64,000 bases of DNA from JBGSYJ01 sp041748075 (GCA_041748075.1 JBGTDX010000083.1:1-64000), one strand, 5' to 3'. Numbered from the stretch's first letter, positions 55,182 to 63,998 are shown. Program-made: numbers and translations. Notes: generated by a model not told the origin, from the sequence alone.

Positions 55182-56492
55182 ATGAAAACCATCCCGAAGA
55201 TACCCCCCGCGAGAGGAACGATTCGCGTCCCCCCGTCGAAATCCGCCACTGCTCGCGCTCTGCTTCTGGCGGCAATGTCCTCCGGGCAGACCACGATCCG
55301 AAATCCTCTCGATTCCGATGACACGCGCTACATGCTCGAAGCGATCCGAAAGATCGGTTTCGAGGTGTCTGGAACATTCGCAACGGCGCTGACCATCGGC
55401 GAGCGGGTGAGCATGTCCGCGAACGATGTCGAGATCGATGTCGGTATGGCGGGCACGGCCATGCGTTTCCTCACCGGGTTTCTCAGCTTCACGCCGGGCC
55501 GCTACATCCTGAAAGGTGACGAGCGCATGCACGAGCGTCCCATCGGCGATCTCGTCGATGCCCTCCGTACCTGCTCCGCGGAGATCGAGTATCTGGGACA
55601 GGAGGGCTTCCCTCCACTTCAAATCCGGGGAAAGATCGTCCGCGGCGGCTTCGAGACGTCGGTCGATGCATCCACATCGAGCCAGTTCGTGTCGTCGGTC
55701 ATGATGGCAGCCACGCGGCTTCCCGGCGGTATCACCATCAGAGTTGAATCGCCGGTTTCGCAGCCCTACCTGGACCTCACCGCCGCCATGCTGGTCTCGT
55801 TCGGCGCGCACGTGGAGCAGCTCGAAGCGGGAGGAGTGAGGGTATCGGCCGGAGCGATGAATCTCGAGGAATTCGTCGTCGAAGGGGACTACTCCTCCGC
55901 CTCCTACTGGCTTGCTGCCGCTGCCGCCAGCGAAGGTGAAGTGATTCTCGAGGGACTCTCGCCTGCGAGCGTGCAGGGTGATGCAGCCTTCATCGACCTC
56001 CTCGTGCAACTCGGTTGCTCTGCGTCATGGGAAACAGAACGCCTGTATTTCCGAGGGGCGAAGAAACTCGGTGGCGGCAAATTCGACATGAACCGGATGC
56101 CGGACGTGGTCCCGACACTCGCTGCAATCGCTCCGCTCGCATCAGCGCCGATCGAGATCTCGAACGTCGCAAACCTCAAGGTCAAAGAGTCGAATCGCCT
56201 CGAGGCAATCGCTTCGGAGCTGGCGAAGCTCGGCGCACGCTGCGAGACGCGTGAGGACGGACTTCTCATCCATCCGGGTTGGAGCGACTCCGCAGCATCC
56301 ATCGATCCCCATGGGGATCACCGGATCGCCATGGGATTCGCCATCGCGGGACTCGCACGCGGCAACGTCTCCATCGAGGACGAACGAGTGGTCTCGAAGT
56401 CGTACCCGCGATTCTGGCGCACGCTCGACGAACTGGTAGAGAGCTCCGGTCACGCCGCCGAAAGCCCGCAGCCTGCCCCTCCGGCTATTTGA
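55182..56492 (+). CDS. aroA: 3-phosphoshikimate 1-carboxyvinyltransferase (EPSP synthase)
   Basis: This 436-residue shikimate-pathway enzyme has the substrate loops VPPSKSATARALLLAAMSSG, GMAGTAMRFLTGFLSF, STSSQFVSSVMMAATRLPGG, VKESNRLEAIASELAKLG and GDHRIAMGFAIAGL. All family motifs are present. It stands alone from other aro genes and is followed, after 133 bp, by the P-type ATPase-like gene. Confidence 0.95.
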   Translation: MKTIPKIPPARGTIRVPPSKSATARALLLAAMSSGQTTIRNPLDSDDTRYMLEAIRKIGFEVSGTFATALTIGERVSMSANDVEIDVGMAGTAMRFLTGFLSFTPGRYILKGDERMHERPIGDLVDALRTCSAEIEYLGQEGFPPLQIRGKIVRGGFETSVDASTSSQFVSSVMMAATRLPGGITIRVESPVSQPYLDLTAAMLVSFGAHVEQLEAGGVRVSAGAMNLEEFVVEGDYSSASYWLAAAAASEGEVILEGLSPASVQGDAAFIDLLVQLGCSASWETERLYFRGAKKLGGGKFDMNRMPDVVPTLAAIAPLASAPIEISNVANLKVKESNRLEAIASELAKLGARCETREDGLLIHPGWSDSAASIDPHGDHRIAMGFAIAGLARGNVSIEDERVVSKSYPRFWRTLDELVESSGHAAESPQPAPPAI

Positions 56493-56625
56493 TTTGTGTC
56501 CTGGATTCGCATCTAATCCCCCAGGCCGCACTTCCATGCTGCGACAAACCCGACGAGGCTCCTGATTGCCAGCCACGAATCCTTCGCACATTCACCGCAG
56601 ATCGCGGCTTCCGGCAGAGTGCTGA

Positions 56626-58851
56626 ATGACCAGCCAGACAGACCGCTCGATCCGATCGGAAGCGCCGTCACACGCGCTCACGATTCCGCTGCCGGAGCTC
56701 GACTGTGTCTCGTGCGCACACCGCCTTCGACTCCACCTGAGCAGAATCGAGGGACTCGATGTCAAACTGAGTCTCGCTGAGAAGTCCGTGACCCTGCCGC
56801 CCGCGTCCACTCCCGACTCGATTCAACAGGCGGTCGCAGCGATTCGGAACAACGGATTCGAGCCCGGAGCCGCGCGTATCTTCATTCCCTTATTCGATCT
56901 GCCTGCAGGCTCCCCTGCGGCGGTCGATATCGAAAATTCTCTCGAAGGCTCCGAGGGCGTCCTTCGCGCAATCGTGCACGTGACCGACCAGGCGGTAGAG
57001 GTCTGGTATGTTCCCGGAAGAATCGACATCGCAGAGATCCGCCAGCAGATCCGCAGAACGGGCCACCGCAGCGAGGCACCCGCGGGATCGGCGGAGATTG
57101 AGAGCCGGCTGGACAAGACTCATCGCCGCATGCGTCTCGAGGCCATCGCCGCGGTGGCCGCCGCGATCCTGATCGCATTTCTCTCCATTCCTCTGGCGGG
57201 CGAACGAACTCCGACCGTGGCCGAACCAGTTGTTTCGGCTTCCCGGACTTTCGTGCAGGGCATTGTTCCGCAGCTCTTCTCGATCGATCCGGTTGGGCTG
57301 GAGATCACGATTCTGTTTGTAACGTTCGGCTTCCTCGTCTGGCTCGGACGGAGCTGGATGGAATCAGGCTCGTTTACCCTTCTGGGACGGAATCCCGATT
57401 CGAACACGACCGCAGCGGCAGCTGTGTTCGTCCTCGCGGCTGGATTGACCATCTCGTCGATCCGTGTCGCGTGGCTGGAAGTCCCCAGCTACGCGTTTCC
57501 CGGATACGCCACGCTCTTCTGGATGATCTCGCTCTATTCACTGGCACGCCTGATGGAATCCCGGGAAATGCGACGAATCCGAACAAAAGATGCGGCCCTC
57601 GGAGTGAGGTCTACAGCCCGAGGCACCGAAATCCAGCAGCGCGCTGAAACGACCATGTCGCTCACATTGAGAGTGATCATCTGCGTGGCGATCGCATCGT
57701 TCGTGCTCTGGTTCGACTTCGCACCGGATTCTCCATTGCTCTACGCCGTGATCGCTTTCGCGGGGATCATGATCGTGGCTCTCCCATCGCTGTTCGGCCT
57801 CGCGGCTCCCAGCGCGATTTCCACCGGAATGCAGGAAGTCACGAGGCGAGGCGTCATCGTCCGGGACGCACAGGCATTCGAAGACCTGAGCCGCCTGCGA
57901 AAAATCGCAATCCTCAAGGAGGGAGTCCTTACGGAGGGGCGCCCGGCGACGTCCGATTTCGTCCTTCTTGGCGGAATCGACCAGCGGGAATTGCTCGAGG
58001 CCGCGGCTTCGCTCGCGGCGCTCGCGCAATCCGACCTCGGGCGAGCCGTCGTCGCGCGGGCCGGACAATTCACCTCTCGAAGGGTTTCGGAATTTCACGA
58101 ATCTCCCGGCAGGGGATTTCGAGGGATGGTGAATGGAAAAGAAGTCGCCGCCGGCACTCCCCGCTTTGTCGAGTCCCTTGGCTTCTCACTCGAAGGCCTT
58201 GATGAAGAGCTCACCCGCTATGGAAGCGAAGGAAAAAATTCGCTGGTCCTCGCCATCAAAGGGAACATAGCAGGCTTGATCGCCTTGCGTGATGCCCCCC
58301 TCGAAGGGGCAGATCGAGCCGTCGCGCGTCTCGAGGGGCTCGGGGTCACAACTCACCTGTTCGGTTCCGACGAAACAGCAACACTCGAGGCGATCGCAGC
58401 CCGGATGGGCATCCGGCATGTGACTGCTGAGGTCGAGCCAGGGATGTTGAGGGGATCGATGGCCGATGCGAAGGAGCACGGCAAACCGCTGGCTGTGCTC
58501 TGTGCGGAAAGGGGCGACGGTCTTCTGCTCACCGCCGCCGATCTCCCCATCGCGTTCGCGGAAGCGTCGAGCGAATCGCTCGACTACGCCAGAGTCGTTC
58601 TTCCAGGCGCGGGGCTGGGTCCCATCGCCGATGCAATCGTCATTTCGCGAGCCGCATCTCGAGCAGCGGCACGCCGCATACGGTGGAGCGTGGGATATCA
58701 CGCGGTCATGGCGCTCTTCGCGACCCAGATTTTCCATCCCCTGTTCGGAACCCTGATCTCACCGGCGCTCCTCGCCCTCGTCATGTTCTCGGCGATGGGG
58801 GCGGCAATCTGGAACAGCCGGAGCTTCGAGAAAGAGGCAGGAACGCTTTGA
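56626..58851 (+). CDS. Catalytically dead P1B-type ATPase-like protein
   Basis: This 741-residue protein keeps the layout of a copper ATPase: an N-terminal HMA-like domain with C27-x-x-C30, about eight membrane helices and a P/N-domain-like cytosolic part (410-660). Catalysis is lost. The DKTGT segment is ILKEGVLTEG (Asp replaced by Leu430), the CPC membrane site is LPS (386-388), the actuator domain with TGE is absent (only about 35 residues at 310-345), the HP motif is gone, and GDGxND is reduced to GDGLLLTAADLPIAF. The frame is intact, so it is probably expressed in a non-pumping role. It is coupled to the next gene. Confidence 0.85.
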   Translation: MTSQTDRSIRSEAPSHALTIPLPELDCVSCAHRLRLHLSRIEGLDVKLSLAEKSVTLPPASTPDSIQQAVAAIRNNGFEPGAARIFIPLFDLPAGSPAAVDIENSLEGSEGVLRAIVHVTDQAVEVWYVPGRIDIAEIRQQIRRTGHRSEAPAGSAEIESRLDKTHRRMRLEAIAAVAAAILIAFLSIPLAGERTPTVAEPVVSASRTFVQGIVPQLFSIDPVGLEITILFVTFGFLVWLGRSWMESGSFTLLGRNPDSNTTAAAAVFVLAAGLTISSIRVAWLEVPSYAFPGYATLFWMISLYSLARLMESREMRRIRTKDAALGVRSTARGTEIQQRAETTMSLTLRVIICVAIASFVLWFDFAPDSPLLYAVIAFAGIMIVALPSLFGLAAPSAISTGMQEVTRRGVIVRDAQAFEDLSRLRKIAILKEGVLTEGRPATSDFVLLGGIDQRELLEAAASLAALAQSDLGRAVVARAGQFTSRRVSEFHESPGRGFRGMVNGKEVAAGTPRFVESLGFSLEGLDEELTRYGSEGKNSLVLAIKGNIAGLIALRDAPLEGADRAVARLEGLGVTTHLFGSDETATLEAIAARMGIRHVTAEVEPGMLRGSMADAKEHGKPLAVLCAERGDGLLLTAADLPIAFAEASSESLDYARVVLPGAGLGPIADAIVISRAASRAAARRIRWSVGYHAVMALFATQIFHPLFGTLISPALLALVMFSAMGAAIWNSRSFEKEAGTL

Positions 58852-59237
58852 TGCAACCGGGACCTCTCGAAATTGCGGTTACGCTCTCCGGAGTCGTCAT
58901 GATCGCCCTGGCCCTTTGGTACCTGCGCCCACCTTCCGCACGGCGTCCCGCAGCCACCTCAACGGCGTTTCAGGAAGTGGTGGTCCGTATCCTTCCCGAT
59001 CGATTCGATCCGTCCACGATCATCCTGGCCGCGAACACTCCGGCCAAGATACGGTTTCAGCGCATCGACGAATCCGACGAGTGGGAGACCTGCGTCGCTC
59101 CCGGTCTCGACATCGAACGGAAACTACCAGCGGGCAAGGTCACGACCATCGACGTCCCGTCCGACCAGCCCGGCGTCTATCCGTTTCACTCCACGGTGAC
59201 GAGGCGCGACGGAACGATCGTCATAGCCGCAGCGTGA
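58851..59237 (+). CDS. Membrane-anchored cupredoxin-like protein lacking copper ligands
   Basis: This 128-residue protein has one N-terminal membrane helix (8-25) and a cupredoxin-like domain: RFDPSTIILAANTPAKIRFQ, GLDIERKLPAGKVTTIDVPS and QPGVYPFHSTVTRRDG. In family members usually beside copper ATPases, the positions equivalent to residues 77 and 114 are Cys, in PCAE and FTCxMGM segments. Here they are Glu and Ser, and the Met ligands are gone. Its ATG overlaps the stop of the dead ATPase by one base. Confidence 0.75.
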   Translation: MQPGPLEIAVTLSGVVMIALALWYLRPPSARRPAATSTAFQEVVVRILPDRFDPSTIILAANTPAKIRFQRIDESDEWETCVAPGLDIERKLPAGKVTTIDVPSDQPGVYPFHSTVTRRDGTIVIAAA

Positions 59238-59261
59238 CGTCTCAGAACCTCGCGCTGGACA

Positions 59262-59993
59262 CTATCCCGCCGAGAGTCTCACCAGTGCTTCGCTCATCGC
59301 ATCGTGTGCCTGTCTCACGCTGTCATCGACGGAGTCGAAGCCGTTGGAAGCGATGGGCTCGAGCACTTCGATCCTGACAGTCGTCTCCCGCGCAAGGAAC
59401 ATTCTCCTGCCGGAAACCCACCCGTCCGGCACGGCACAGACGATAGGAACAACGGGCACTCCCGCGTTGCGGGCAAGGTGAAACGCACCTTTCCTGAAAG
59501 GAAGCAGTGGCCGGCCGTGATTGCGTGTCCCTTCCGGAAAGACCCAGATGGAGCGCCCCATCTCGGTGATTGCGCGCTCGGCTCTGGCAAATCCCGCACG
59601 CGCGTTGTCGGAGTTTTTCCGGTCGATAGCGATGTTGCCACCCCGCTCGAAAATCGTTCCGAACAGAGGAGCCCGAAGGACTTCCTTCTTGCCGATCACG
59701 ATGGTATTGGGTGGAAACACTCTCGAGAGAGTAATGACATCGAGGTTGCTGCGGTGATTGACCACGTAGACGCAGGGTTGCGCGGCGGTCAATCGCCCTT
59801 CATGGAAAATCTCATAGCGTAGATTGAGATACTTCCTGAAGCCTTCGGACAGCCTGGAAGCGTAGATGTGATCGAAATTTCCGGCCTCGTCACCTGAAAG
59901 AGGCGAGCGCGACAGACTCAGTGAAGTCTGCGCAAACCAGAACACCGAGCGCGAAACGCCGGAAAGAAAACGTAACGGTGCCGTCGCGCCCAT
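59262..59993 (-). CDS. 1-acyl-sn-glycerol-3-phosphate acyltransferase (PlsC-like)
   Basis: This 243-residue protein, taken from MGATAPLRFLSG, carries the acyltransferase motifs NHRSNLD (NHx4D), ERGGNIAIDR and FPEGTRNHGRP, then VPIVCAVPDGW. It would acylate lysophosphatidate in phospholipid synthesis. A much longer upstream reading exists but crosses a terminator and the adjacent gene, so I reject it. Confidence 0.9.
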   Translation of the reverse strand: MGATAPLRFLSGVSRSVFWFAQTSLSLSRSPLSGDEAGNFDHIYASRLSEGFRKYLNLRYEIFHEGRLTAAQPCVYVVNHRSNLDVITLSRVFPPNTIVIGKKEVLRAPLFGTIFERGGNIAIDRKNSDNARAGFARAERAITEMGRSIWVFPEGTRNHGRPLLPFRKGAFHLARNAGVPVVPIVCAVPDGWVSGRRMFLARETTVRIEVLEPIASNGFDSVDDSVRQAHDAMSEALVRLSAG

Positions 59994-60008
59994 CGATGGA
60001 TTGTACGA

Positions 60009-60037
60009 AAAAGGGCGACGCCATGCGTCGCCCTTTT
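60009..60037 (-). terminator. Perfect 13-bp hairpin terminator
   Basis: AAAAGGGCGACGC and GCGTCGCCCTTTT flank a 3-base loop. A/T tracts on both sides allow termination in either direction. It follows the stop of the leftward lipoprotein gene and lies just before the acyltransferase start. Confidence 0.9.
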
Positions 60038-60057
60038 CTGTCGAAAGATTGCTTCTG

Positions 60058-60552
60058 TCACCGCCGCAGATAAATCTTCTTGGTCTCGACCAGCCTGTTG
60101 CCTGGAAGATCCTCGCTCCACGCGGTGACTTTGATGTCTCCGGTCCGGTCGAGCGATCCGAATGCTGCGCGCACGTGATAGCGGACGTGGGAGGCCGACT
60201 GTGCGCCGACATGACCCGCGCGGTAGATGAACCGCTTTGTTCCCGTCGAGGTCATCATCTCCGAGGCCTGGAGATCAGATGCCGGCACGGTGCTAAGCAC
60301 GATGAGCTCACTCGGCATCTCGACCTCGAAAACGACGTCTTTCATTCTGTTTACACCGCGGTTTCTGATCTCGACCTTCAACTCTTCGGTGGCACCTTCC
60401 GAAAGATCGGTCGGTACACCGATGTCGATGGACAACGCGCGTCCGTCCCCGGTCACTGCAACACCGGAATGCTTGCAGGCGCCGAAAGCAAAGAGCGCCA
60501 CGAGCGCAAGGGCCAGGGCAAGAACCCTCGAATGGCCTGAATTCTGTTTCAT
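60058..60552 (-). CDS. Lipoprotein with a conserved-repeat (DUF11-like) beta domain
   Basis: This 164-residue protein has a signal sequence ending in the lipobox ALFAFGAC (about residue 25) and an immunoglobulin-like segment, GATEELKVEIRNRGVNRMKD then VFEVEMPSELIVLS. The start has a strong AAGGAGAT Shine-Dalgarno. The terminator at 60009 ends its transcript, so it is monocistronic. Function unknown. Confidence 0.8.
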   Translation of the reverse strand: MKQNSGHSRVLALALALVALFAFGACKHSGVAVTGDGRALSIDIGVPTDLSEGATEELKVEIRNRGVNRMKDVVFEVEMPSELIVLSTVPASDLQASEMMTSTGTKRFIYRAGHVGAQSASHVRYHVRAAFGSLDRTGDIKVTAWSEDLPGNRLVETKKIYLRR

Positions 60553-60704
60553 TGTGATCTCCTTCACTTCGAAAATGGAGCCCGTGGCATCCGAGAATAG
60601 AGCGGGCTCCGGATTGGGTACTGTTTCGCGGCGGCACGAAATACCGCCCCTGTTGGCGGTAACGTTGCAATTGGGGTACCCGTCCGGCGGAGGAGGTCAA
60701 ATCA

Positions 60705-61655
60705 ATGGGTTCCCGGTACTTTCTGGGAGTCGACGGAGGAGGGTCCAAAACCTCCGCGATCGTCGTCGACGAGAAGATGCAACCTCTCGGCGGTGCCGTG
60801 AGCGGCCCGTCCAACCACCTTCGGGTGGGAATCGACGAGGCTGCCCGCAACGTCGAGACCGCGATCCGTTCTTCGATCGCCTCGTCCCCTGTCGAGCTCG
60901 ACGCAGTCGAGTACGCCTACTGCGGTATCGCGGGCTCTGATCACCCCACCCATCGCCAGAGGGTCATCGACTCACTGCGGTACCTGTTCCCGCGAAGTAA
61001 CTTCACCGTCGACAGCGATGCGCGTATCGCGCTGACTGCCGGAGTCGGATTCGGGCCGGGAATCGTCGTGATCGCGGGTACCGGCTCGGTAGCGTACGGC
61101 AGAAATGAATCACTCGAAGAGGCACGGGCCGGCGGCTGGGGACCGACGCTCGGCGACGAGGGAAGCGGATACTCCATCGCCCGGCGGGGACTCTCTGCGG
61201 TCGTCAGAGCGCACGATGGGCGAAGCCCTGCGACACAAATCACTGAACTGCTCTGTGCACATTATGGAATGTGCGATCCGGTCGATCTGCCCTACTTCGT
61301 CTACGCTCCTTCCACGCACGCCGATGACATCGCGCTCTACTGCAGACTCGTATTCGAGGCTGCACAGCAGGGTGATTCAGTCGCCAGGGATATCGTCCAT
61401 GCGGAAGGAACCGAGCTTGGCATCATGGTCGCCGCGGTCGCCAGAAGGCTTCGCGTTTCCGATTCGCCCATCCCCGTCGCGTGGGTCGGAGGCGCGTTTC
61501 AGGGCGGCCCACTTCTGCTCGACCCATTGTTGGAGGTTCTCACACAACAGGTTCCGCACGCCTCCGTCCAACCCGCCCTCGAAACACCCGTGATGGGCGC
61601 CGCCCGCATGGCTATCCGAGGCGCAATCAGCGCAAGACCATCCAGGAAGCCGTAG
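60705..61655 (+). CDS. BadF/BadG/N-acetylglucosamine kinase-type ATPase
   Basis: This 316-residue ASKHA-fold kinase has the phosphate-1 motif FLGVDGGGSKTSAIVVDE, GIVVIAGTGSVAYGR, GWGPTLGDEGSGYSIARRGL and a C-terminal GGAFQGGPLL. The GDEGSG segment is typical of N-acetylglucosamine kinases of this family. A GlcNAc or related sugar kinase role is likely but unproven. GGAGGAGG precedes the ATG. Confidence 0.88.
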   Translation: MGSRYFLGVDGGGSKTSAIVVDEKMQPLGGAVSGPSNHLRVGIDEAARNVETAIRSSIASSPVELDAVEYAYCGIAGSDHPTHRQRVIDSLRYLFPRSNFTVDSDARIALTAGVGFGPGIVVIAGTGSVAYGRNESLEEARAGGWGPTLGDEGSGYSIARRGLSAVVRAHDGRSPATQITELLCAHYGMCDPVDLPYFVYAPSTHADDIALYCRLVFEAAQQGDSVARDIVHAEGTELGIMVAAVARRLRVSDSPIPVAWVGGAFQGGPLLLDPLLEVLTQQVPHASVQPALETPVMGAARMAIRGAISARPSRKP

Positions 61656-61687
61656 TCCTCATGCTCGAGAGGTGAAAACAGAAAGAG

Positions 61688-61711
61688 GTGCGGGCGCTCG
61701 AGCACCCGCAC
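61688..61711 (-). terminator. Probable terminator of the OmpW-like gene
   Basis: GTGCGGGCG and CACCCGCAC form a stem with one mismatch around CTCGAG. On the minus strand a pyrimidine-rich CTCTTTCTGTTTTC tail follows. It lies downstream of the leftward porin gene and converges with the kinase gene. Confidence 0.6.
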
Positions 61712-61763
61712 TCCCCACAGTGACATCCGAGGCTTACCTAGGCTCCTGCTCTTCGCCCTCCGA

Positions 61764-62420
61764 CTAGAACTGGAAACCCACCCCGGCAGAAAGAATCAGC
61801 GGATTGATGTCGATGTCTACCGACGTGCCGGGACCGCTCGCAAAACTCGCCGTCGCGGACGTGGATACAGGCACGTACTTGCCATCGAGATAGATTGCGA
61901 ATGAAGGCGTGATATCGAACGTCAACCCTGCATTCACCACCAGCCCTACATCGTCGTCGAAATCAATTGCATCGAGATCGATGCCCCCTACATCGCGGAA
62001 ACCATCCACCCGATCGAACAGCACGTACGCCGCGCCGAGCCCCACGTAGGGATCGATCCGCCCCTCCGGATTGAAGTGATACTGAAGGGTTGCTGTGATC
62101 GGAATCATTTCCAGCTCCCCTCCCGTCAGCAACGGGAACAACGGATTGTCGGATCGGAAAACCACATCAGGCTCAACTACGGATGCAGCAAATTCTGCCG
62201 AGACGCGATTCGAGAAGAAAACGTTCACTGCAATCCCGAATCCCTGAGCAGAATCGAACTCGACCCGTGCATCATCAACCCCGCCCGCGTCGAATACGCT
62301 GTCGCCGCTCGGATCCACCCACGTCGCGAAGCCGTAAATGTCGACCGAGCGCGACTGTGCAGCCAGCGGCATCGCCGCCAGCACTGCAAAAACGACTATC
62401 CAAATTCTCAACGACTTCAT
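61764..62420 (-). CDS. OmpW-family outer-membrane beta-barrel protein
   Basis: This 218-residue protein has a signal peptide (SLRIWIVVFAVLAAMPLAAQ) and eight-strand barrel features: alternating strands such as TLQYHFNPEGRIDPYVGLGA, GFGIAVNVFFSNRVSAEFAA and the C-terminal aromatic LSAGVGFQF for outer-membrane insertion. Central motifs fit OmpW. The start with GGAGGT upstream was chosen. It implies a diderm envelope. Confidence 0.88.
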   Translation of the reverse strand: MKSLRIWIVVFAVLAAMPLAAQSRSVDIYGFATWVDPSGDSVFDAGGVDDARVEFDSAQGFGIAVNVFFSNRVSAEFAASVVEPDVVFRSDNPLFPLLTGGELEMIPITATLQYHFNPEGRIDPYVGLGAAYVLFDRVDGFRDVGGIDLDAIDFDDDVGLVVNAGLTFDITPSFAIYLDGKYVPVSTSATASFASGPGTSVDIDINPLILSAGVGFQF

Positions 62421-62642
62421 AAAACCTCCCTGCACCTGGTTATTTGCAACTATTCCGCGATCTCCCCATAGCAAGACTCCCGCCCATTTGCAGCAACGTT
62501 GTGACGTTCGTGCAAACAGAGACCGGGGGCACGGCCAGGCCCCGGATGAGACTCAGGCGCAATGCGCGCAGCCGGTAAGCCGGGGGGGACTGACTACTTC
62601 CGCCGGCCTTTTCGTCCCACCTCGGGCAGGTACAATCCGTCG

Positions 62643-63320
62643 ATGGACCGACGATTCGACACAATCACCTTCGACTGCTACGGGACCCTGATCGATTGGG
62701 AAGACGGCATCTGGTCGGCGTTCGAGACTCTCGCGACAGAACAGGGCTGGACGATCACGCGCGAAGGCGTTCTCGCCGCGTACCAGGAGGTCGAGCCGCT
62801 CGTCGAAGGCGAGGAGTACCGGAGCTACAGAGAAACGCTCGCAGAATCATCCAGGAGGGTCGCACGAACCTTCGGAGTCGACCTGCCTTCAGCTTCTGAG
62901 GGTTTCCTTAGCGATAGCCTCGCCTCTTGGCGTCCCTTCGCGGACACGAACCGCGCGCTCGAGCGAATCCATCGCGCCGGTTACCGACTCGGGATTCTCT
63001 CCAATGTCGATGACGATCTGCTCGCGCAATCGCTGCAGCATCTGACCGTCCCGTTCGATCTGGTCATCACGGCACAGCAGGTCCGCTCTTACAAGCCGGA
63101 GCTCGGACACTTTCTGGCAGCCCGCAAAGCCCTCGGTGACGCCCGCTGGCTTCACGCCGCTCAGAGTTACTTCCATGACATCGTGCCTGCTCGCGCGCTC
63201 GAGATTCCTGTAGCCTGGATCAACCGGCACGCCGCCGTCGCGGAGCTTGAAGTGAAGCCGGATTTCGAGGTTCGTAATCTCGACGAACTCGCGGATATAC
63301 TTACCGGAGCGGCGGACTGA
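62643..63320 (+). CDS. HAD-superfamily hydrolase, haloacid dehalogenase type II-like
   Basis: This 225-residue protein has the nucleophile motif TITFDCYGTLIDWEDG, motif II in YRLGILSNVDDDLL, the Lys in QQVRSYKPELGHFL and a C-terminal region with VAWINRH instead of the usual acidic motif IV DxxGA. It is probably a phosphatase or dehalogenase. A TACAAT box ends six bases before the ATG, so the mRNA may be leaderless. Confidence 0.85.
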   Translation: MDRRFDTITFDCYGTLIDWEDGIWSAFETLATEQGWTITREGVLAAYQEVEPLVEGEEYRSYRETLAESSRRVARTFGVDLPSASEGFLSDSLASWRPFADTNRALERIHRAGYRLGILSNVDDDLLAQSLQHLTVPFDLVITAQQVRSYKPELGHFLAARKALGDARWLHAAQSYFHDIVPARALEIPVAWINRHAAVAELEVKPDFEVRNLDELADILTGAAD

Positions 63321-63328
63321 ACAATCGA

Positions 63329-63618
63329 TCAGAATACGCCACGCACGGACTCGAGCCCCAGATACATCACGGACGAGCTCGCAGGAGAAAAGACAATCGA
63401 ATTGACCCCATGATGGTCGTTGTGCGTCGTGGTCAGCGAGTCCTCTCCCGCATCGTACTTGTAGAGGTCGGTTCCGTAATCGAAAACGTGGGTTCCGAAA
63501 ACCCAGTACAGGATGTCGATATCCTCGGGATGTGCGGCCATCACTGGTCCATTCGTAATCGTCACTTCTGCAGACGCGTCGACCACCGGTACGAAGGTCT
63601 CGCCGGAATCAGTGCGAT
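63329..63618 (-). pseudogene. C-terminal fragment of a BNR/propeller-type protein
   Basis: The minus strand encodes SGETFVPVVDASAEVTITNG, ILYWVFGTHVFDYGTDLYKY and NSIVFSPASSSVMYLGLESV before a stop, a pattern like the last blades of sialidase/BNR-repeat proteins. The reading begins inside the REP-like repeat at 63619-63706, and no other part of the protein is present upstream. It appears to be a fragment left after a rearrangement at the repeat. Confidence 0.6.
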
Positions 63619-63706
63619 GTGTCATCCTGAGCGAAGCGAAGGATCCCCTTCCTCGAGGCGTCACGGCAAGTCTTCAGGGGATCCTTCGCTTCGCTCAGGA
63701 TGACAC
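63619..63706. repeat. REP-like inverted repeat, copy 3
   Basis: Arms of about 30 bp (GTGTCATCCTGAGCGAAGCG to GGATCCCC and its reverse complement) bound an 88-bp element. It has the same length as copy 2 and the same outer bases as copy 1. It adjoins the BNR fragment. Confidence 0.93.
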
Positions 63707-63818
63707 CCCGTGTTCATTTCTCACCACAATGACCGTCCTGTCATTCGCCGGCTCGGGATGTCACATCGTCTGACTTCTTCACAGGATGTCACTTGGTTCA
63801 GGTCGCTCGAGTGAGCGA

Positions 63819-63998
63819 TCAGTTTCCCGCGGAGGCGGCCTTCGTCCCCACCTTCGGTCCCCGAGGCTTTGTCTTTACGAGTCTCGTGTTCGGGTCCCGC
63901 GCAACCGGACAGTCGCAACCGTCCCGCTTTGCCCTCGTACGCCAGCTGCGTCCATCGATTTCCTTCGTCTTCCTGCCTGTTGCTGGATCGAATTTCGA
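63819..63998 (-). CDS. C-terminal end of a basic protein, 5' part outside the window
   Basis: The minus strand has an open frame entering from the right edge: FDPATGRKTKEIDGRSWRTR, then AKRDGCDCPVARDPNTRLVK, ending VGTKAASAGN and a stop at 63819. Lys/Arg richness and a GCDCP motif make it look like a genuine protein tail, but I do not recognise the family. Confidence 0.4.
   Translation of the reverse strand, partial: SKFDPATGRKTKEIDGRSWRTRAKRDGCDCPVARDPNTRLVKTKPRGPKVGTKAASAGN

Noticed and set aside
59994..60212. An extended N terminus for the acyltransferase gene
   Set aside because: It would read through a perfect terminator hairpin and the stop region of the neighbouring lipoprotein gene; the residues look random.
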